Positions 13,301 through 24,173 of a stretch of DNA of 64,000 nucleotides are shown here, one piece after another. The position numbers were made by a program, and so were the translations under genes. The stretch comes from Blepharisma stoltei. Lineage: Eukaryota; Ciliophora; Heterotrichea; Heterotrichida; Blepharismidae. The DNA lies in assembly GCA_914767885.1 (NCBI GenBank), contig CAJZBQ010000011.1:1240001-1304000 (forward strand), in the 5' to 3' direction. Each line of letters opens with the position of its first letter. Positions within the stretch are counted from its first letter, which is position 1. A model generated the notes under the pieces. That model was not told the DNA's origin and searched no databases. It worked only from the letters and a program-made list of their open reading frames with translations.

Positions 13301-14257
13301 TTATATCTGCTACCACTTTCGTCCTGCTCAATGTGTTCGTTATGGTTATTTTGCAAGACTATGAAGATTTCGCAAATGACGCTCAAAGTGGTGTGATTAT
13401 TTTTAATAAAGATGTCAAGCAGTTTAAAACTGCTTGGGCAACATACTCAGCTACAAGCCAAGGATTGAGAATCCATTACAAATTTTTAGTTGAATTAATG
13501 TATTCATTAGGACCAGAACTTGGCGTACCATCAGATACTCCACATGAAAGGGTAGTCAAGCTACTGTCTATTATGGAGCTACATATAGATGATGAAGGGT
13601 ATATTTATTATAACGACATGCTTTTTTCTGTTATGAAAAGGAAGCATGCAAAGGATTTAGCAAAACATCTTGATGCAAAGTCACAAAAATTGATAAGAAA
13701 AGAAGAGCATCAGACTAGTAAAAGATTGCAGCAAATGAGGGAAAAAATATCAATGAATTTCTACTCTGAAATGAGGACAAATAGCCAAGTGAAGATGAAA
13801 GGTAAAACTAACTTGTTTTTTGCGATGATTTATGCGAAAACTGTATTTAGAAGCTGAAGAAGATGGACTAAATCTGCCTTTTGATTATGAGAAAAACATT
13901 AGAAAAATCCCTAGTTTCGAAAATGACCAACGATTTTTATGCAAAAAAATATTTTGAGATGTGCAATGGTTAAAGTTACAAATCTTCGACTATTTCTATT
14001 AATGTACAGAAAGATATGCGCTAAAGCATAATTTTACAAGCTAAGTTATATTTACTTTCAAATATTTACAAAATTTTTAATATGAAAAAAATTATATCCT
14101 TCATTGAAGAATAAAAACTTGACCACTAGCAAGGGAGGATAAGAAGAAAAAAGAGGATGCTAATAAATCAGGCGATCTTAGCATTACACCAAGGTTCTCA
14201 GACGTCGAGTTCCCAGGAGATAATTCTTTATTGTCATCTGAAGCTGAGATTATATAG
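7375..14257 (+). CDS. Voltage-gated calcium channel alpha1-like protein B
   Basis: This is a complete four-domain channel of 1968 residues after removal of four IESs. ATG at 7375 opens MERTISPYSHMSE. Domain I S1 lies near residue 190 (ILCFIFANTIVLSIED), domain II near 865, domain III near 1215 and domain IV near 1525. Pore motifs are SEEGW (~401), TEENW (~1049), TQEGW (~1415) and TGENW (~1712), an EEEE filter as in Cav channels. The I-II linker contains a ~90-residue block beginning YRFTYRGGKD that is conserved in A and C. The C-terminal EF-like region (~1795-1855) and IQ-like helix (~1907, LFFAMIYAKTVFRSW) are the usual calmodulin-sensing parts of Cav. Unlike A and C, B has no 15-nt intron before the IQ region. 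It ends SSEAEII-TAG. Confidence 0.95.
7954..8107. mobile_element. IES B1, foldback P element, 154 bp
   Basis: An almost perfect inverted repeat: arms start TAGAATTTTCCCATAGATGG and end with its complement. It sits at TA repeats in TATA tracts and splits domain I S1. Removal gives NPAFDIIILCFIFANT; paralog C reads SSIFDAIILCFIIANT there. Confidence 0.92.
9571..9922. mobile_element. IES B2, TIR element with 9-bp target duplication, 352 bp
   Basis: TGTGAAAAT occurs at 9562-9570 and 9914-9922. Terminal inverted repeats of about 39 bp (9571-9609 and 9875-9913) start GGTTCATGCAATTTAAGTAA and GATTCATGCAATTTAAGTAA. Removal gives LTRVKNVKIRKDL, identical in layout to A (INRVKNIKIRKDL). Nine-bp duplications are typical of Mutator-like DNA transposons; the family is inferred from that alone. 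Confidence 0.9.
10306..10504. mobile_element. IES B3, 199 bp, TA inside a 6-bp repeat
   Basis: GATAAA at 10302-10307 and 10501-10506. Removal joins IKEQDK to VTKNVVGDWSGYD, matching GDWSGYD in A and GDWSGFD in C. Confidence 0.85.
13871..14141. mobile_element. IES B4, 271 bp, TA-bounded
   Basis: TA at 13869-13870 and 14140-14141. Removal joins FRSWRRWT to KKKKEDANKSGDLSITPRF, which fits A (SVSITPLF) and C (SISITPRM). Reading through instead gives an early TAG. Confidence 0.85.
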
Positions 14258-14733
14258 TAATTTTAAATATTTAACCGAATAAGGTTGAAACTTAATTTAA
14301 ATGCATTTTTTTAAAAATGTTAACTCTCCCCCCCCCCGTGAGTGAACAAAACCATTAGAAAAATCGCTATTTTTTGCCAAAAAAAACCCACCCCTCCGTG
14401 AGTGAACAAAATTTTTTTTAATACAAAAAATTTTTATGGAAAAAAAATTTGATATATAAATGATAATTAGCATAATGAAATCTAGAGCTAATTCTGTTTA
14501 ATTTTAAACGAATTGCTTTTTAAAAACATAAATTTTACAAAAAAATTAATATTTGCTTTCCAATTTTTGCAAATTCGATTTTTTTTAATTTTCGAAAAAA
14601 AAATATTTTTTATAAAATTTATATATAAAGTTTTAAAAAAAAAAAAATTAACCCCCCTCCGTGAGTGAACAAAATTTTTTGTTCACTCACGGAGGGGGGG
14701 GAGTAAGACAAATATTAATTTAGGGTAAATATA
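14258..14733. other. Spacer between channels B and C
   Basis: There is no gene here. It holds a full F1 MITE (14324-14706) in the opposite orientation to copy A4 and only about 90 bp of other AT-rich DNA, so the somatic B-C spacer would be very short. Confidence 0.8.
14324..14706 (-). mobile_element. F1 MITE, 383 bp, intergenic
   Basis: TAA repeats at 14321-14323 and 14704-14706. It is a full-length reversed copy: the hairpin-bearing end is on the right. The inner core TAATTAGCATAATGAAATCTA is shared with the other F1 copies. Confidence 0.9.
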
Positions 14734-17700
14734 ATGAAAGATCAGTTTAATCCTAGTTTTAAGGTTCAGTATATGGAGAAAAAACACAATTTTCAGCACT
14801 TCGCAGAATTACCTCCTATAAAGCATAAAAGCCGCTTAAAGTATTATAGCTCAGAAAAATACTCAAATCCAGATGATGATAGCATGAAGTTTCATAATGA
14901 AATGTCACAGTAAAGCGTCTGCGCCTCTATAGAATGCTTTGGCGCTGGGTTTTCCACAGCAACTTGTAGCTCTGACTAGCCGCCTAAAGGTGACAAGTCA
15001 ACTCAAAGCTAACAAAAGCACATCATTTGAATAATCTGTCAACTTTGACACTGGCTTGCCGCCTTTAGGAGGCACGTCAGAGCTCAAAGTTGCTGTGGAA
15101 AACCAAGCGTAAGGTACACTATAGCAATGCAGACTCTACATCTAATGTCAGAGCAAACCCCTAGCAACTCGATATCTAGCTTATCTTTTGAAATCCGAAA
15201 AGCAAACCCTGAGGCTTTAAACATGTCTTTTCACGAAAGAATTGACAACGAGCTGTATAGTCTGAGCAACCATATTGCTTCTTTTATTTTAATAGAGATT
15301 TGAGGCTAAACTAGCTTTATTTGTCAATCTAACTCTCCAAATAGCAAATTTCTATTATAAAGTGAGCTTGCTATTTGGAGAGTTTCTCAATATTCAGGAG
15401 CCATATGATACGCAAACTATAAACTGATTAGAAAGGCTGATTTATAAGGTGGCTCAAGCTATACCATGCAAAATTTTCTGAAACAAAGTTTAAAAGTCTG
15501 AAGTCATTAATTTTACTCAAACCTAGAGAAGAAACTGATGACACAGAGTTGCTCCAAGGATACATGAGGATTCGTGAATGAACAAAGTTTGAAGAAATTG
15601 AAGCAATTAATACTAAAAATCCATTTTCAGATACAAGGAAAGCATTTTTACGAATAAAATGAGCTCTAATAGAACTTTGTCGAAAAATTGTAAAAAGTTC
15701 AATTTTTGATGCAATTATTTTGTGTTTTATTATTGCAAATACTGTTATTATAGCTATAGAAGACCCGGACACGTCTGATGAATCTAGTATTTTGAATAAT
15801 CTAGATGATATATTCTTATATGTTTACACAGCAGAATTTGGTTTAAAAATCATAGCTTATGGTGTCGTGATTTCTAAGGGTTCATATTTTAGAGACCCAT
15901 GGAATATTTTTGATTTTATTATATTAGTTACAGCTTGACTCGCAAATATTTACTCAAGCAGCTTCAATTTTAACGCTTTGCGCTCTTTAAGAATTCTCCG
16001 ACCTTTAAAAAGCATTTCTTCTTTAAAGGATTTAAGAATTTTAGTTTCAGCGCTATTTCAATCTATAGTCCCGATTGCAAATGCACTAATGATGCTGTTT
16101 TTCGTGCTTTTAATTTATGCAATAATAGGAAACCAGCTGTTTGGAGGATTATTCAAATATAAATGTATGGATTTGGAAACAGGAAAATTCCCAAGTGCTC
16201 CCGGAAGTGATAGTGTCTGTGGAGGGGTGCAGACTCAATGATCGTGAACCTTTGATAGTGTACATTTTACCGGAAAATTTAGACCAAAATTTTGAATAGT
16301 TAGCCAAAATATAACGGTTTTTCGGTCAAATGTCTATATATTAGAAAATTTCGAACAAATAGCCCTAGGAAATCTAGGAAATGTTGCACTATAAAAAAAT
16401 AAACGATCATTGGTATGAAGCTTCTGTGGAGATCTAGGGTGTCCAGATGGATTTGTATGTGTGAAAAGCTTAGATAACCCTGTCTATGGAAAAATCAACT
16501 ATGACAATGTTTTAATTGGAGCTTTGCAATGCTTTACTTCTGTGAGTCTGGAAGGATGAAGCACAATTATGAAAATTGGTGAAAAGACATTGAATAAGCC
16601 AACATCTATTATTTTTTCAATAACACTGATATTTATTGGAGCCTTTATGATGCTGAATATCATGGAGGTCATTTTGATATCGAATTTGTCAAAGGAAATG
16701 GATAAATCTCGTGCTAAGCAAAAAGAACGTGATCTTATCGAAGAAGAGCTTGCAGATAGCTCTGTGCTCGACAACTTAATACAAATCTCTAACTCGCAGA
16801 CGTCTAGCAAGTACCAACTAATGAAGGATTTATTGATTTTTAAATATATATGTATAAATATTAATTATGTTGAGAATTTAATTAAATCTAAATTTTTTGA
16901 AATGAAATAATATAAATATTTAATGTAATTTGATCAATTTTTATGATTATAACATTAATTATATATATTAAAGTTATTTTATACAAAAAAAATTCGAAAA
17001 ATGTTGCTTGCTATTTAATAGCGGAGTGAGGAAGATGATGAGAATTGAAAAGAGAGTTTTGAATTTAAGTATAATAACAGTGAAAACTCAAAGAAATATA
17101 GAGGTTATACAGATAGCAGCCTGATCAGAGATTCATTTAAAACTTCTGTAAGAGCCAATATTATAAAGCCACCATACAGAATGCATGAAATTTTTAAAAA
17201 TGCAGAAATTATTGTAAGAAATTCGAACTTTACAGATCGATATGAGTTGATTGATTCTTCAGAAAATATGTCTGAACAGAACCAGGAAGGCAATATTACA
17301 CCAAATGAAAGTTTGCCGACACCTGTTTTTGATTGAGAAAATTATAACTCCCCTTTAAATTGTAAGAAAAAATATTAGCAAAATTTTTATTTGTTTATTG
17401 TTTGAAATCAATAAAAATAATTTTTTATAAGAAAAATGCACATAGAATATTATTTGAAAAATTTTTACGCTTTATGAATTAATCTTTATAAAAATATGAT
17501 TAAAATTTGGGAGTGCGATATTTAATTTATATTTTAAAAATTTTATGAGCATTACCTCCCTTTAAATTAGAACAGACTTTTTTGCTCCAATTTAAATAAG
17601 GAGTAAGCATAGAACTTCTTCCATCCAAACAAATCATGAATATAAAAGTATTGACGCATTAAAGCAAGATATTTCTGGAAAATTTGCAGATAATAGTTGG

Positions 17701-20700
17701 TTAGATTTCGAAAAAATAAATAAGCATACTTCATTTAGGTATAGAAGTTTCCTATGTTTGGCGCTGTAAGGCCGATAAATTCTGATCGGAATTTATCGGT
17801 AGGTTGCACCAAATCAATGCCTTGGTCGGACCAAAAAGCGATTTGGTCCGACGAACTTGGAAAGCTCCTGGGAAAATGTCTGCGCTTTTAGCGCTATATA
17901 GAGGAAACCTCTATATCAAATACCTTCCACAAATGTTTATGATAAAAAAGACAATGAAGGTGGCAATAAATCAAGTTTAATTTCTTGAGCGACTCCTAGA
18001 ACGACTGCAAGAATTAAAAATTTGAAATTAACTCCCCTCCATCCTTGATCGAGTGACACCGTTGAAAAACCCTAAAAAATGAGAAAATGACACTTAACGA
18101 CTTTCTTATTTCATCATAAAACCTATGTCCCAACCATTCTTAAGGTCTAGCTGCCTATCTTTGATATAAGCAAATTTAGAAATTATGTAAAAGTAATTTA
18201 ATAAAAATTTTAAACTTAACCTAAAATCTCAATCAAGTGAAGACGATCGGTTCGATCAAGGATCAGCAGGATTAAGAAAAGATTTATTGGGTAAATTAAG
18301 AGACGTTAATGACAAGACAAAAATAAAAGCTTTTATAGAAGAATCTTATGAAATTCATTCAAATTCCTTTATTGATGGAGAGAATAAAAAATAGTGATGT
18401 CTATTGAAGATGGACTCTGATAAGCACTCGCTATTGAGAAGGTAAGACCTGTCCCGATGAAGCTGAAAATAGTGCCTCTGTCACTTTTTGAAGTAGGCTT
18501 TCAGGATTGGGGATGCTGAAGAGGGAATTTTTGTTCCTCTCCCGAAGGTTTTCCAATCCCTGCCAGACGGGCTTAGTCTTTGCCTATCGGGACTAGTTGT
18601 GAACCCTCAAGAGGTGGCTCTAACCTAGAGAGCTAATCCTTAGGCTAGGCGGGTTTACACCAAATAAGTAGGCTAGAGGTGCATCCGCTTGCCTTACAAT
18701 TTTAACTTTAACTTTATTGATGTCATTCCAGTCATAAATAAATCATCCTATTCCAAACCTTCAAATAAGTACAGATTTTCTTATAGAAATAACAAAGACA
18801 TATCATCATCAATTGAAAGTTTAACACAATCATGGGATAATAAAGTTTCTGATACCATAATGAGATACAGAGAAAAAGGAGATAGGTTTGATGTGTTTAA
18901 ATATCTTTGCCAGAAGCATAAAATGAAAGCAGCCTTTCATATGACTGCAATAAAGGTCCCAAAAATAATTAAAAAAATCAAAGACAACGATTTTTCAGCA
19001 CGAAATATAGTTGGAGACTGATCAGGATTCGATGTAAACTCAAAAAGTAAAATAAATAAAAGCATCGATATTGTTGAAAATATGAATTTTCGAATCTGAA
19101 GAAGAGGAATCTTCGGGATTTGAAACCAGCTAACCTTTCCCTTATTTCTCCTTGCAGGCAGCAAATATTTTAATTATTTTATGATATTCTGTATAATAGG
19201 CAATACTACAGTTTTATCTGTAAATTACTATGGGATTGATTCTGATACAAGTCTCATCTTGAATCAAATCAACACTGTTTTTACCATAATTTTTGTGTGT
19301 GAAATGGGGATAAAAATACTTGGACTTGGATTGATTAATTACTGCAAAGAAAAAATATAACTATTTAAATATATGAAATATTTATAGTAATTTTTTATTA
19401 TTACGAATATAAATAATAGAAACCTTTAAGTTTAAGTTTATAATAACTATTCAAGTCCTGTACTTCTTGGCCTCAGCTTGAACTACAGCTCTGTATGGGG
19501 CGGGCCGGCCTAACTGTCGACATGTTTCTGTCCCTAAGCCCTTAAAACCTCTCTGATTTACCCAGACTCCGCGTAGACCCATATTCTTGAGCTGAGACTC
19601 AAAGAAGTTGTGGAATTCTCTACTGAGCTCGTGTGTAGGACCTGAGTCCTACCCCTAGCTGACATTTTTATTTGTTGATAGATACCTTAAATTTAAACTT
19701 AATTAAATTAATAAGAGAAGTCCCTGCAGCCATATTTTAATCAATACTCACCTTTGCAGAACGCTTTGCCGCTTGCTTGCCAGTCAGAAAATATCCTCTC
19801 ACTGTGTTTTCCCTCACGGATAAGGCTTGTGCTCACTATCCGTGATTCAGAAATGCTGGGTTACCATCCGTGCGTAAACGGGATATACATTAATCTATCG
19901 TTTAGCGTTCACTACGAAGCTTATCGACCAGAGCTACCTCCAACATCATTCTGGGGCAAACTCCGCGCCATTTTCTCGGGCCTGCCAAAGGTGTGGCGTT
20001 GTCACCAAAGAGGACGCCAGTCTTGAAGTTTTGTGCCCAGCAAATTCAAAAAAAAGAATTTTTATCCCCTTTCAGCCAAACTGGATGCGCGCAGTCCAGG
20101 ACTCATCGTCTGATATCTTGATGGAATAATCCAGATTAACCAATAGGAACGTCACTGATGTTTCTGGGCTTTCCCTATCCTACTCTGAGATCCATCTTCC
20201 CACAGGGTGAATCCTCCCTTCCACAAGGTCTCTGGTTTACGTCCGGCTACAGCTACAAAGAGAGCAAATTGCTATTCTCTTTATTTTTATATATAAATAA
20301 CAGAAACCAGCAGGAATGTTTCTATTCTCATAAATAAGTATAAATTTATTTGACGCCTCTATTACAATTCTTGGGCTTGTTGATTTTCTTTTAATAACGG
20401 GCTCTGGTTCAGTCATTAGTGCAATCTGAGCGATTCGTGTATTTAGAATTTTTCGCGTTGTAAGAGTTGCTAGACTCTTCCGATACTTGCAAACAACAAC
20501 ACATATTATTGACAAAATTTCAAAAAATATTTACATGTTTTTCTATCTTACTATATTTCTCAGCTTATTTGTGATTATTTTCACGATACTAGGAGTGCAG
20601 CTTTTTTCAAATAAATTGGATTTTGCTGAGGCTCATAACCAATACAATTACAATAATTTATATTTTTCGTTTCTTTCTACCTTCCAAATTTTGACAGATG

Positions 20701-23700
20701 AAAATTGAAATAATGAGGAATATTTGACGATGAGATCTTCCTATGGATACCCAGGAACTCTTTTTCCAGCTGTATGGCTTATGCTTGGGAATGAAATCTT
20801 GCTTATTCCTCTTGGCTAGCGAGAAATCATTTTAAAACTCATTTTTGGAAGAATTGACAATATCTAAATAATCCTAGATTGTCTATGTTCTAAAATAATA
20901 AAAATTTTATAAATTAAATTATATTTTTCTACAAATTTTGAGTTTAAATAATTTATTAAAAAAATCTACTAGCAAGCAAAAAGTCTTATTTATTGGCGAA
21001 GGGAGTTAATATCTTTTTGGCTTTAGTTCTTGACATATTTTCTGTAGAAGATGAAAATTCTGAATCTTCAAGCTTAGATGGTAAATCAGGACTGACAAGC
21101 AAAAATGGGCTTTTTGAGTCAAGAAGTAGAAAGAAAAAAGAAAAAAGGCTCAAAGCTTTAGAAGAAGCCATAAATGGAGATTTTGAATTTGATGAAAACA
21201 TATCATTAGAAGAAATAAAGCGTCAAAGCATGCTGAAAAAGCAAACCTCATATTTCACTGGAATTGAATGTCGTAATAGTTTTTTCATATTTTCTAACTC
21301 CCCCCCCCCCCCCTCCGTGAGCGAACAAAAAAATTTTGTTCACTCACGGAGGGGGGTTAATTTTTTTTTTTAAAAAAAATTTTATATATAAATTTTTAAA
21401 AAAAATATTTTTTTCGAAAATTAAAAAAATCCTAATTTGCAAAAATGGGGAAGCAAATATTAATTTAATTTGCAAAATTTATGTTTTTAAAACGCAATTT
21501 GTTTAAAATTAAACAGAATTAGCTCTAGATTTCATTATACTAATTATCACTTATATATCAAAATTTTTTTCCATTAAAATTTTTTCTATTAAAAAAATTT
21601 TTGTTCGCTCACGGAGGGTGGTTTTTGGTCAAAAAATGGTGATTTTTCTAATGGTTTTGTTCGCTCACGGAGGGGGGGGGGAGTAAAGAAAACAAATTCA
21701 GAAAAATTTGTTATTTCTTATCCTCAAATCCTACAATGGAAAAATGCATTCTTGCAATTATTCTGGTGAGCACTCTTAAACTGATATGGGACACATATTT
21801 GCTTGATTTTCCTTCTACTGATATTCGAATTGAGATATCTAACAATCTCGACACAGCTTTTACCTGTATTTTTGCATTCGAAATGATTATAAAATCTGTA
21901 TCTATGGGTTTTATATTATCAAAAGGATCTTATCTTCGAGACAGATGATGCCAGCTTGACTTTATTATAGTCATTTTCTCGATTGTCGATTTGGCTTTGA
22001 CAGATATCAGTTGGCCTGAAATTAAAGTCTTGAGGATTCTCAGAATTTTGAGACCATTGAGAATAATCAGTCATAATGTCCAGATGAAAATCATGCTCAA
22101 TGCACTTATAGAATCCTTAATAGGAGTTATTAACGTATTTGGAGCAATATTGATCCTCTGGCTTGTTTTCTCTATCTTAGGTGTCTCATTATTTGCAGGA
22201 AAGCTTTACAGCTGCTCTAAGAGCAATATAAACAATAGGAATGAATGTGAAAATTATGGGTATAACTGGGATGCATATCATTTCAATTTTGATAACGTCA
22301 TTGAAGCTATGGTAGATTCTTTTATATTAACTACTCAAGAAAGCTGGCCTGACTATATGTATGCAGCTTGTTCTGCATACAAAGATGGATATGCACCAAT
22401 CTCTAACTACTACCCCAACGCAGCAATTTATTTTATCGTCCACCTCTGCTTGTCATCTGTGTTTTTTATGAACCTCTTCTCTGGTGTTGTTTTTGAAAAG
22501 TTCATTGAAGCCAAAAAGAACGAAAGCTCGTTGGCATCATTAATACTTTCCAAAGAGCAGATGGTATGGGTTGAAATTCAGTCCTTAATTACCCAATCAA
22601 AGCCTGAGCTTGATATTGCAAGTAAGCCAAAAAACAGATTCCAAGCACTCTTTTTTATCATTCAAAACCACTGGATCTTTGAATCTTTTATCATCCTCTG
22701 CATCATTTTAAACTTCTTTCTAATGTGCCTTTACTATGACCAAGCTTCTACACGTTACACTGACTCTCTTGAAGTCTGCAATATGATTTTTACATATATT
22801 TTTATAGGGGAGGGTGCGATAAAGCTGATAGGTTTAGGAAAAAATTATTTTAAAGATGGGTGGAATCGGTTTGACTTTTTTGTAGTTATATCATCTTGTG
22901 TTGATTTAGTTTTCAGCTATATGACTGTATCTATTGATCATGTATGAAGCAAAGCACCTCAGTTGATAAGAGCAATAAGAGTTTTAAGAGTTACAAGGGT
23001 GGTTAGACTTATAAAAAAGTTCAAGACTTTGCAAGATTTGATAACTTTGGTATCCTATTCTATTCCATCAATTTTAAACGTGTCTGCCATTTTATTATTG
23101 GTATATGTAATATATGCGGTATTAGGAGTTTACTTGTTTCATAGCATAAATTCAGGAGCTGTATTTGATGACTATAGTAATATGAGTAATTTTGATCAAG
23201 CCTTAGTAAAGCTATTTAAACATTCCACTGGGGAAAATTGGCCTGATGCGATGTATGACTGTGCTGATAGTGTTGGGAAAACTGTGTCTTATATTTACTG
23301 AATCTCTTTTATTGCTTTTACAACGTTTATTATGATCAATTTATTCGTTATGGTTATCCTTCAGGATTATGAAGACTTCGCTAATGATGCAGAAAGCGGG
23401 GTTATTCTATTCAATAAAGACGTAAAAAAGTTTAAAAATGCGTGGGCTGTATATTCTGCTGAAAGTCATGGCAAAAGAATCCATTACAAATTTTTGGTTG
23501 ACTTTATGCTTGCTCTTGGAGATGGCTTAGGAGCTCCTTATGGCTTTACACATGGCCAGGTTCTAAAGATTTTGTCGACTCTTGATCTTGATATAGATGC
23601 TGATGGATATATTTATTATAATGATATGCTTTATTCTGTCATGAAAAGAAAATATGAAAGAGGAATAGATGCAATTCTTGATGAAAATTCTGAAAAACTT

Positions 23701-23991
23701 TTAAGGAAAGAAGAATCGTCAACAACTAAGAAACTCAGAGCGATCAGAGATAAATCAAGCATGGATTTCTATTCCTTCGATAAAGTAATTTTCAGATAGA
23801 TAAGCGAGCTGAAGAATAAAGGAAAAACTAATTTGTTTTTGTCGATGATTTATACGAGGACAGTCTTGAGAGCGTGAAATAATTGAACAAGGAGAAAGAA
23901 AGCGAAAGGGAATGCTTCGATCAGCATTACTCCAAGAATGTCAGATGAAGATTTTCCAGGTGAAAATTCTCTTATGTCAGAAATCGAATAA
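14734..23991 (+). CDS. Voltage-gated calcium channel alpha1-like protein C
   Basis: This is a third paralog, 1909 residues after removing eleven IESs and one 15-nt intron. ATG 14734 opens MKDQFNPSFKVQ, just right of an F1 MITE. Domain I S4 lies near residue 267 (RSLRILRPLKSISS). Filters are SLEGW (~386), TDENW (~1015), TQESW (~1364) and TGENW (~1663), again all Glu. The I-II linker module (YRFSYRNNKDISS) and the C-terminal EF/IQ region (LFLSMIYTRTVLRAW) are present. The C-terminus SISITPRMSDEDFPGENSLM resembles those of A and B. The insertion load is highest here, mostly between domain I and domain III. Each junction was set by codon continuity with A or B; 16814-17071 is the least certain. 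Confidence 0.92.
14911..15153. mobile_element. IES C1, TIR element with ~9-bp duplication, 243 bp
   Basis: ATGTCACAG (14902-14910) and ATGTCAGAG (15145-15153) differ at one base. Inner inverted repeats share GGTTTTCCACAGCAACTT. Removal joins KFHNEMS to EQTPSNSISS. A TA-TA join would give a stop. Confidence 0.78.
15258..15463. mobile_element. IES C2, 206 bp, TA-bounded
   Basis: TA at 15256-15257 and 15462-15463. Removal gives ERIDNELYHAKFSETKFKSLK, aligned with B (ERIDEDNGLNKKLFSAS...FRSFK). The interior holds an inverted repeat around CTCTCCAAATAGCAA. Confidence 0.82.
16225..16431. mobile_element. IES C3, TIR element with 9-bp target duplication, 207 bp
   Basis: TCTGTGGAG at 16216-16224 and 16423-16431. 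The ends share inverted CAATGATCGT. Removal gives DSVCGDLGCPDGFVCVKSL, matching B (DEVCGSRSCPWGYECVKSL). A related sequence lies at 42885-43015. Confidence 0.88.
16814..17071. mobile_element. IES C4, 258 bp, TA-bounded (boundary tentative)
   Basis: AAGTA repeats contain TA at 16812-16813 and 17070-17071. This join (SQTSSKY-NNSENSKKYRGY) is the only in-frame TA pair I found. No paralog alignment decides it, because this linker is variable. Confidence 0.55.
17348..17606. mobile_element. IES C5, F2 MITE, 259 bp
   Basis: TAA at 17345-17347 and 17604-17606. The ends CTCCCCTTTAAATTG and CAATTTAAATAAGGAG are inverted repeats. Removal joins FDWENYK to HRTSSIQTNHEYKS. Confidence 0.85.
17742..17915. 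mobile_element. IES C6, foldback P element, 174 bp
   Basis: TA at 17740-17741 and 17914-17915. The ends are TATAGAAGTTTCC and GGAAACCTCTATA, with GC-rich arms. It is homologous, in reverse orientation, to the element at 55243-55417. Removal joins HTSFRY to QIPSTNVYDKK. Confidence 0.85.
18032..18275. mobile_element. IES C7, 244 bp, TAA-flanked
   Basis: TAA at 18029-18031 and 18273-18275. The ends share inverted ATCCTTGATCGA. Removal gives ARIKNLKLRKDLLGKLRD, matching A (KNIKIRKDLLRRM). Confidence 0.87.
18378..18722 (+). mobile_element. IES C8, SINE-like element copy 1, 11-bp target duplication
   Basis: CTTTATTGATG at 18367-18377 and 18712-18722. The 334-bp body is homologous along most of its length to the 332-bp body at 27681-28012; shared blocks include GATGAAGCTGAA, GTGCCTCTG and CCTTAGGCTAGG. 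It ends TTTTAACTTTAA. Removal gives EIHSNSFIDVIPVINK. No RNA polymerase III A/B boxes were confidently seen. Confidence 0.88.
19358..20342. mobile_element. IES C9, 985 bp, TA-bounded, contains a nested retroposon
   Basis: TA at 19356-19357 and 20341-20342. Removal joins NYCKEK to INLFDASITILGL, matching B (YCREAMNLFDGSITILGL). Without the nested element the host IES is only 101 bp. Confidence 0.88.
19425..20308 (-). mobile_element. Nested retroposon-like element with 16-bp target duplication
   Basis: ATAAATAATAGAAACC (19409-19424) and ATAAATAACAGAAACC (20293-20308) differ at one base. The 868-bp body starts TTTAAGTTTAAGTTTA, so the simple tail is on the left and the element is reversed. Bases ~19925-20035 are repeated at ~58365-58485. 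Confidence 0.75.
20806..21008. mobile_element. IES C10, decayed F1 relative, 203 bp
   Basis: TTA at 20803-20805 and 21006-21008. The ends TTCCTCTTGGCTAGCGAG and GGCGAAGGGAG resemble F1 ends. Removal gives LMLGNEILLNIFLALVLD, matching B (GNYILLNIFLALVLD). Confidence 0.87.
21298..21686 (+). mobile_element. IES C11, F1 MITE, 389 bp
   Basis: TAA at 21295-21297 and 21684-21686. Removal gives NSFFIFSKENKFRKICYFL, matching B (RSFFVLSKQNKIRKLCYTL). Confidence 0.95.
23785..23799 (+). other. 15-nt intron in channel C
   Basis: GTAATTTTCAGATAG. Splicing joins FYSFDK to ISELKNKGKTNLFL. It sits at the same place as the intron in A and is absent from B. Confidence 0.87.
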
Positions 23992-24173
23992 GACTTATTT
24001 TTCAATTTTCTGCGAAAGAAAATTTAAGGAGATAGTTCTTTACAAAATAGATAGATAAATAATCATTGAATTTATATTGCTATTTAACGGATGATAAATA
24101 ATTTTTATTTAAAAAAATTTCTTCATTATTTTCGACAAAAAAATAAATATAAAATTCATTGCTATTATCAAGT

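Noticed and set aside
15428-15772. 114-codon minus-strand ORF opposite channel C
   Set aside because: Shadow of the conserved domain I coding sequence on the plus strand.
19754-20026. ORF in the GC-rich part of IES C9
   Set aside because: It lies in a nested repeat shared with 58365-58485 and has no recognisable domain; no transposase or reverse transcriptase motif.
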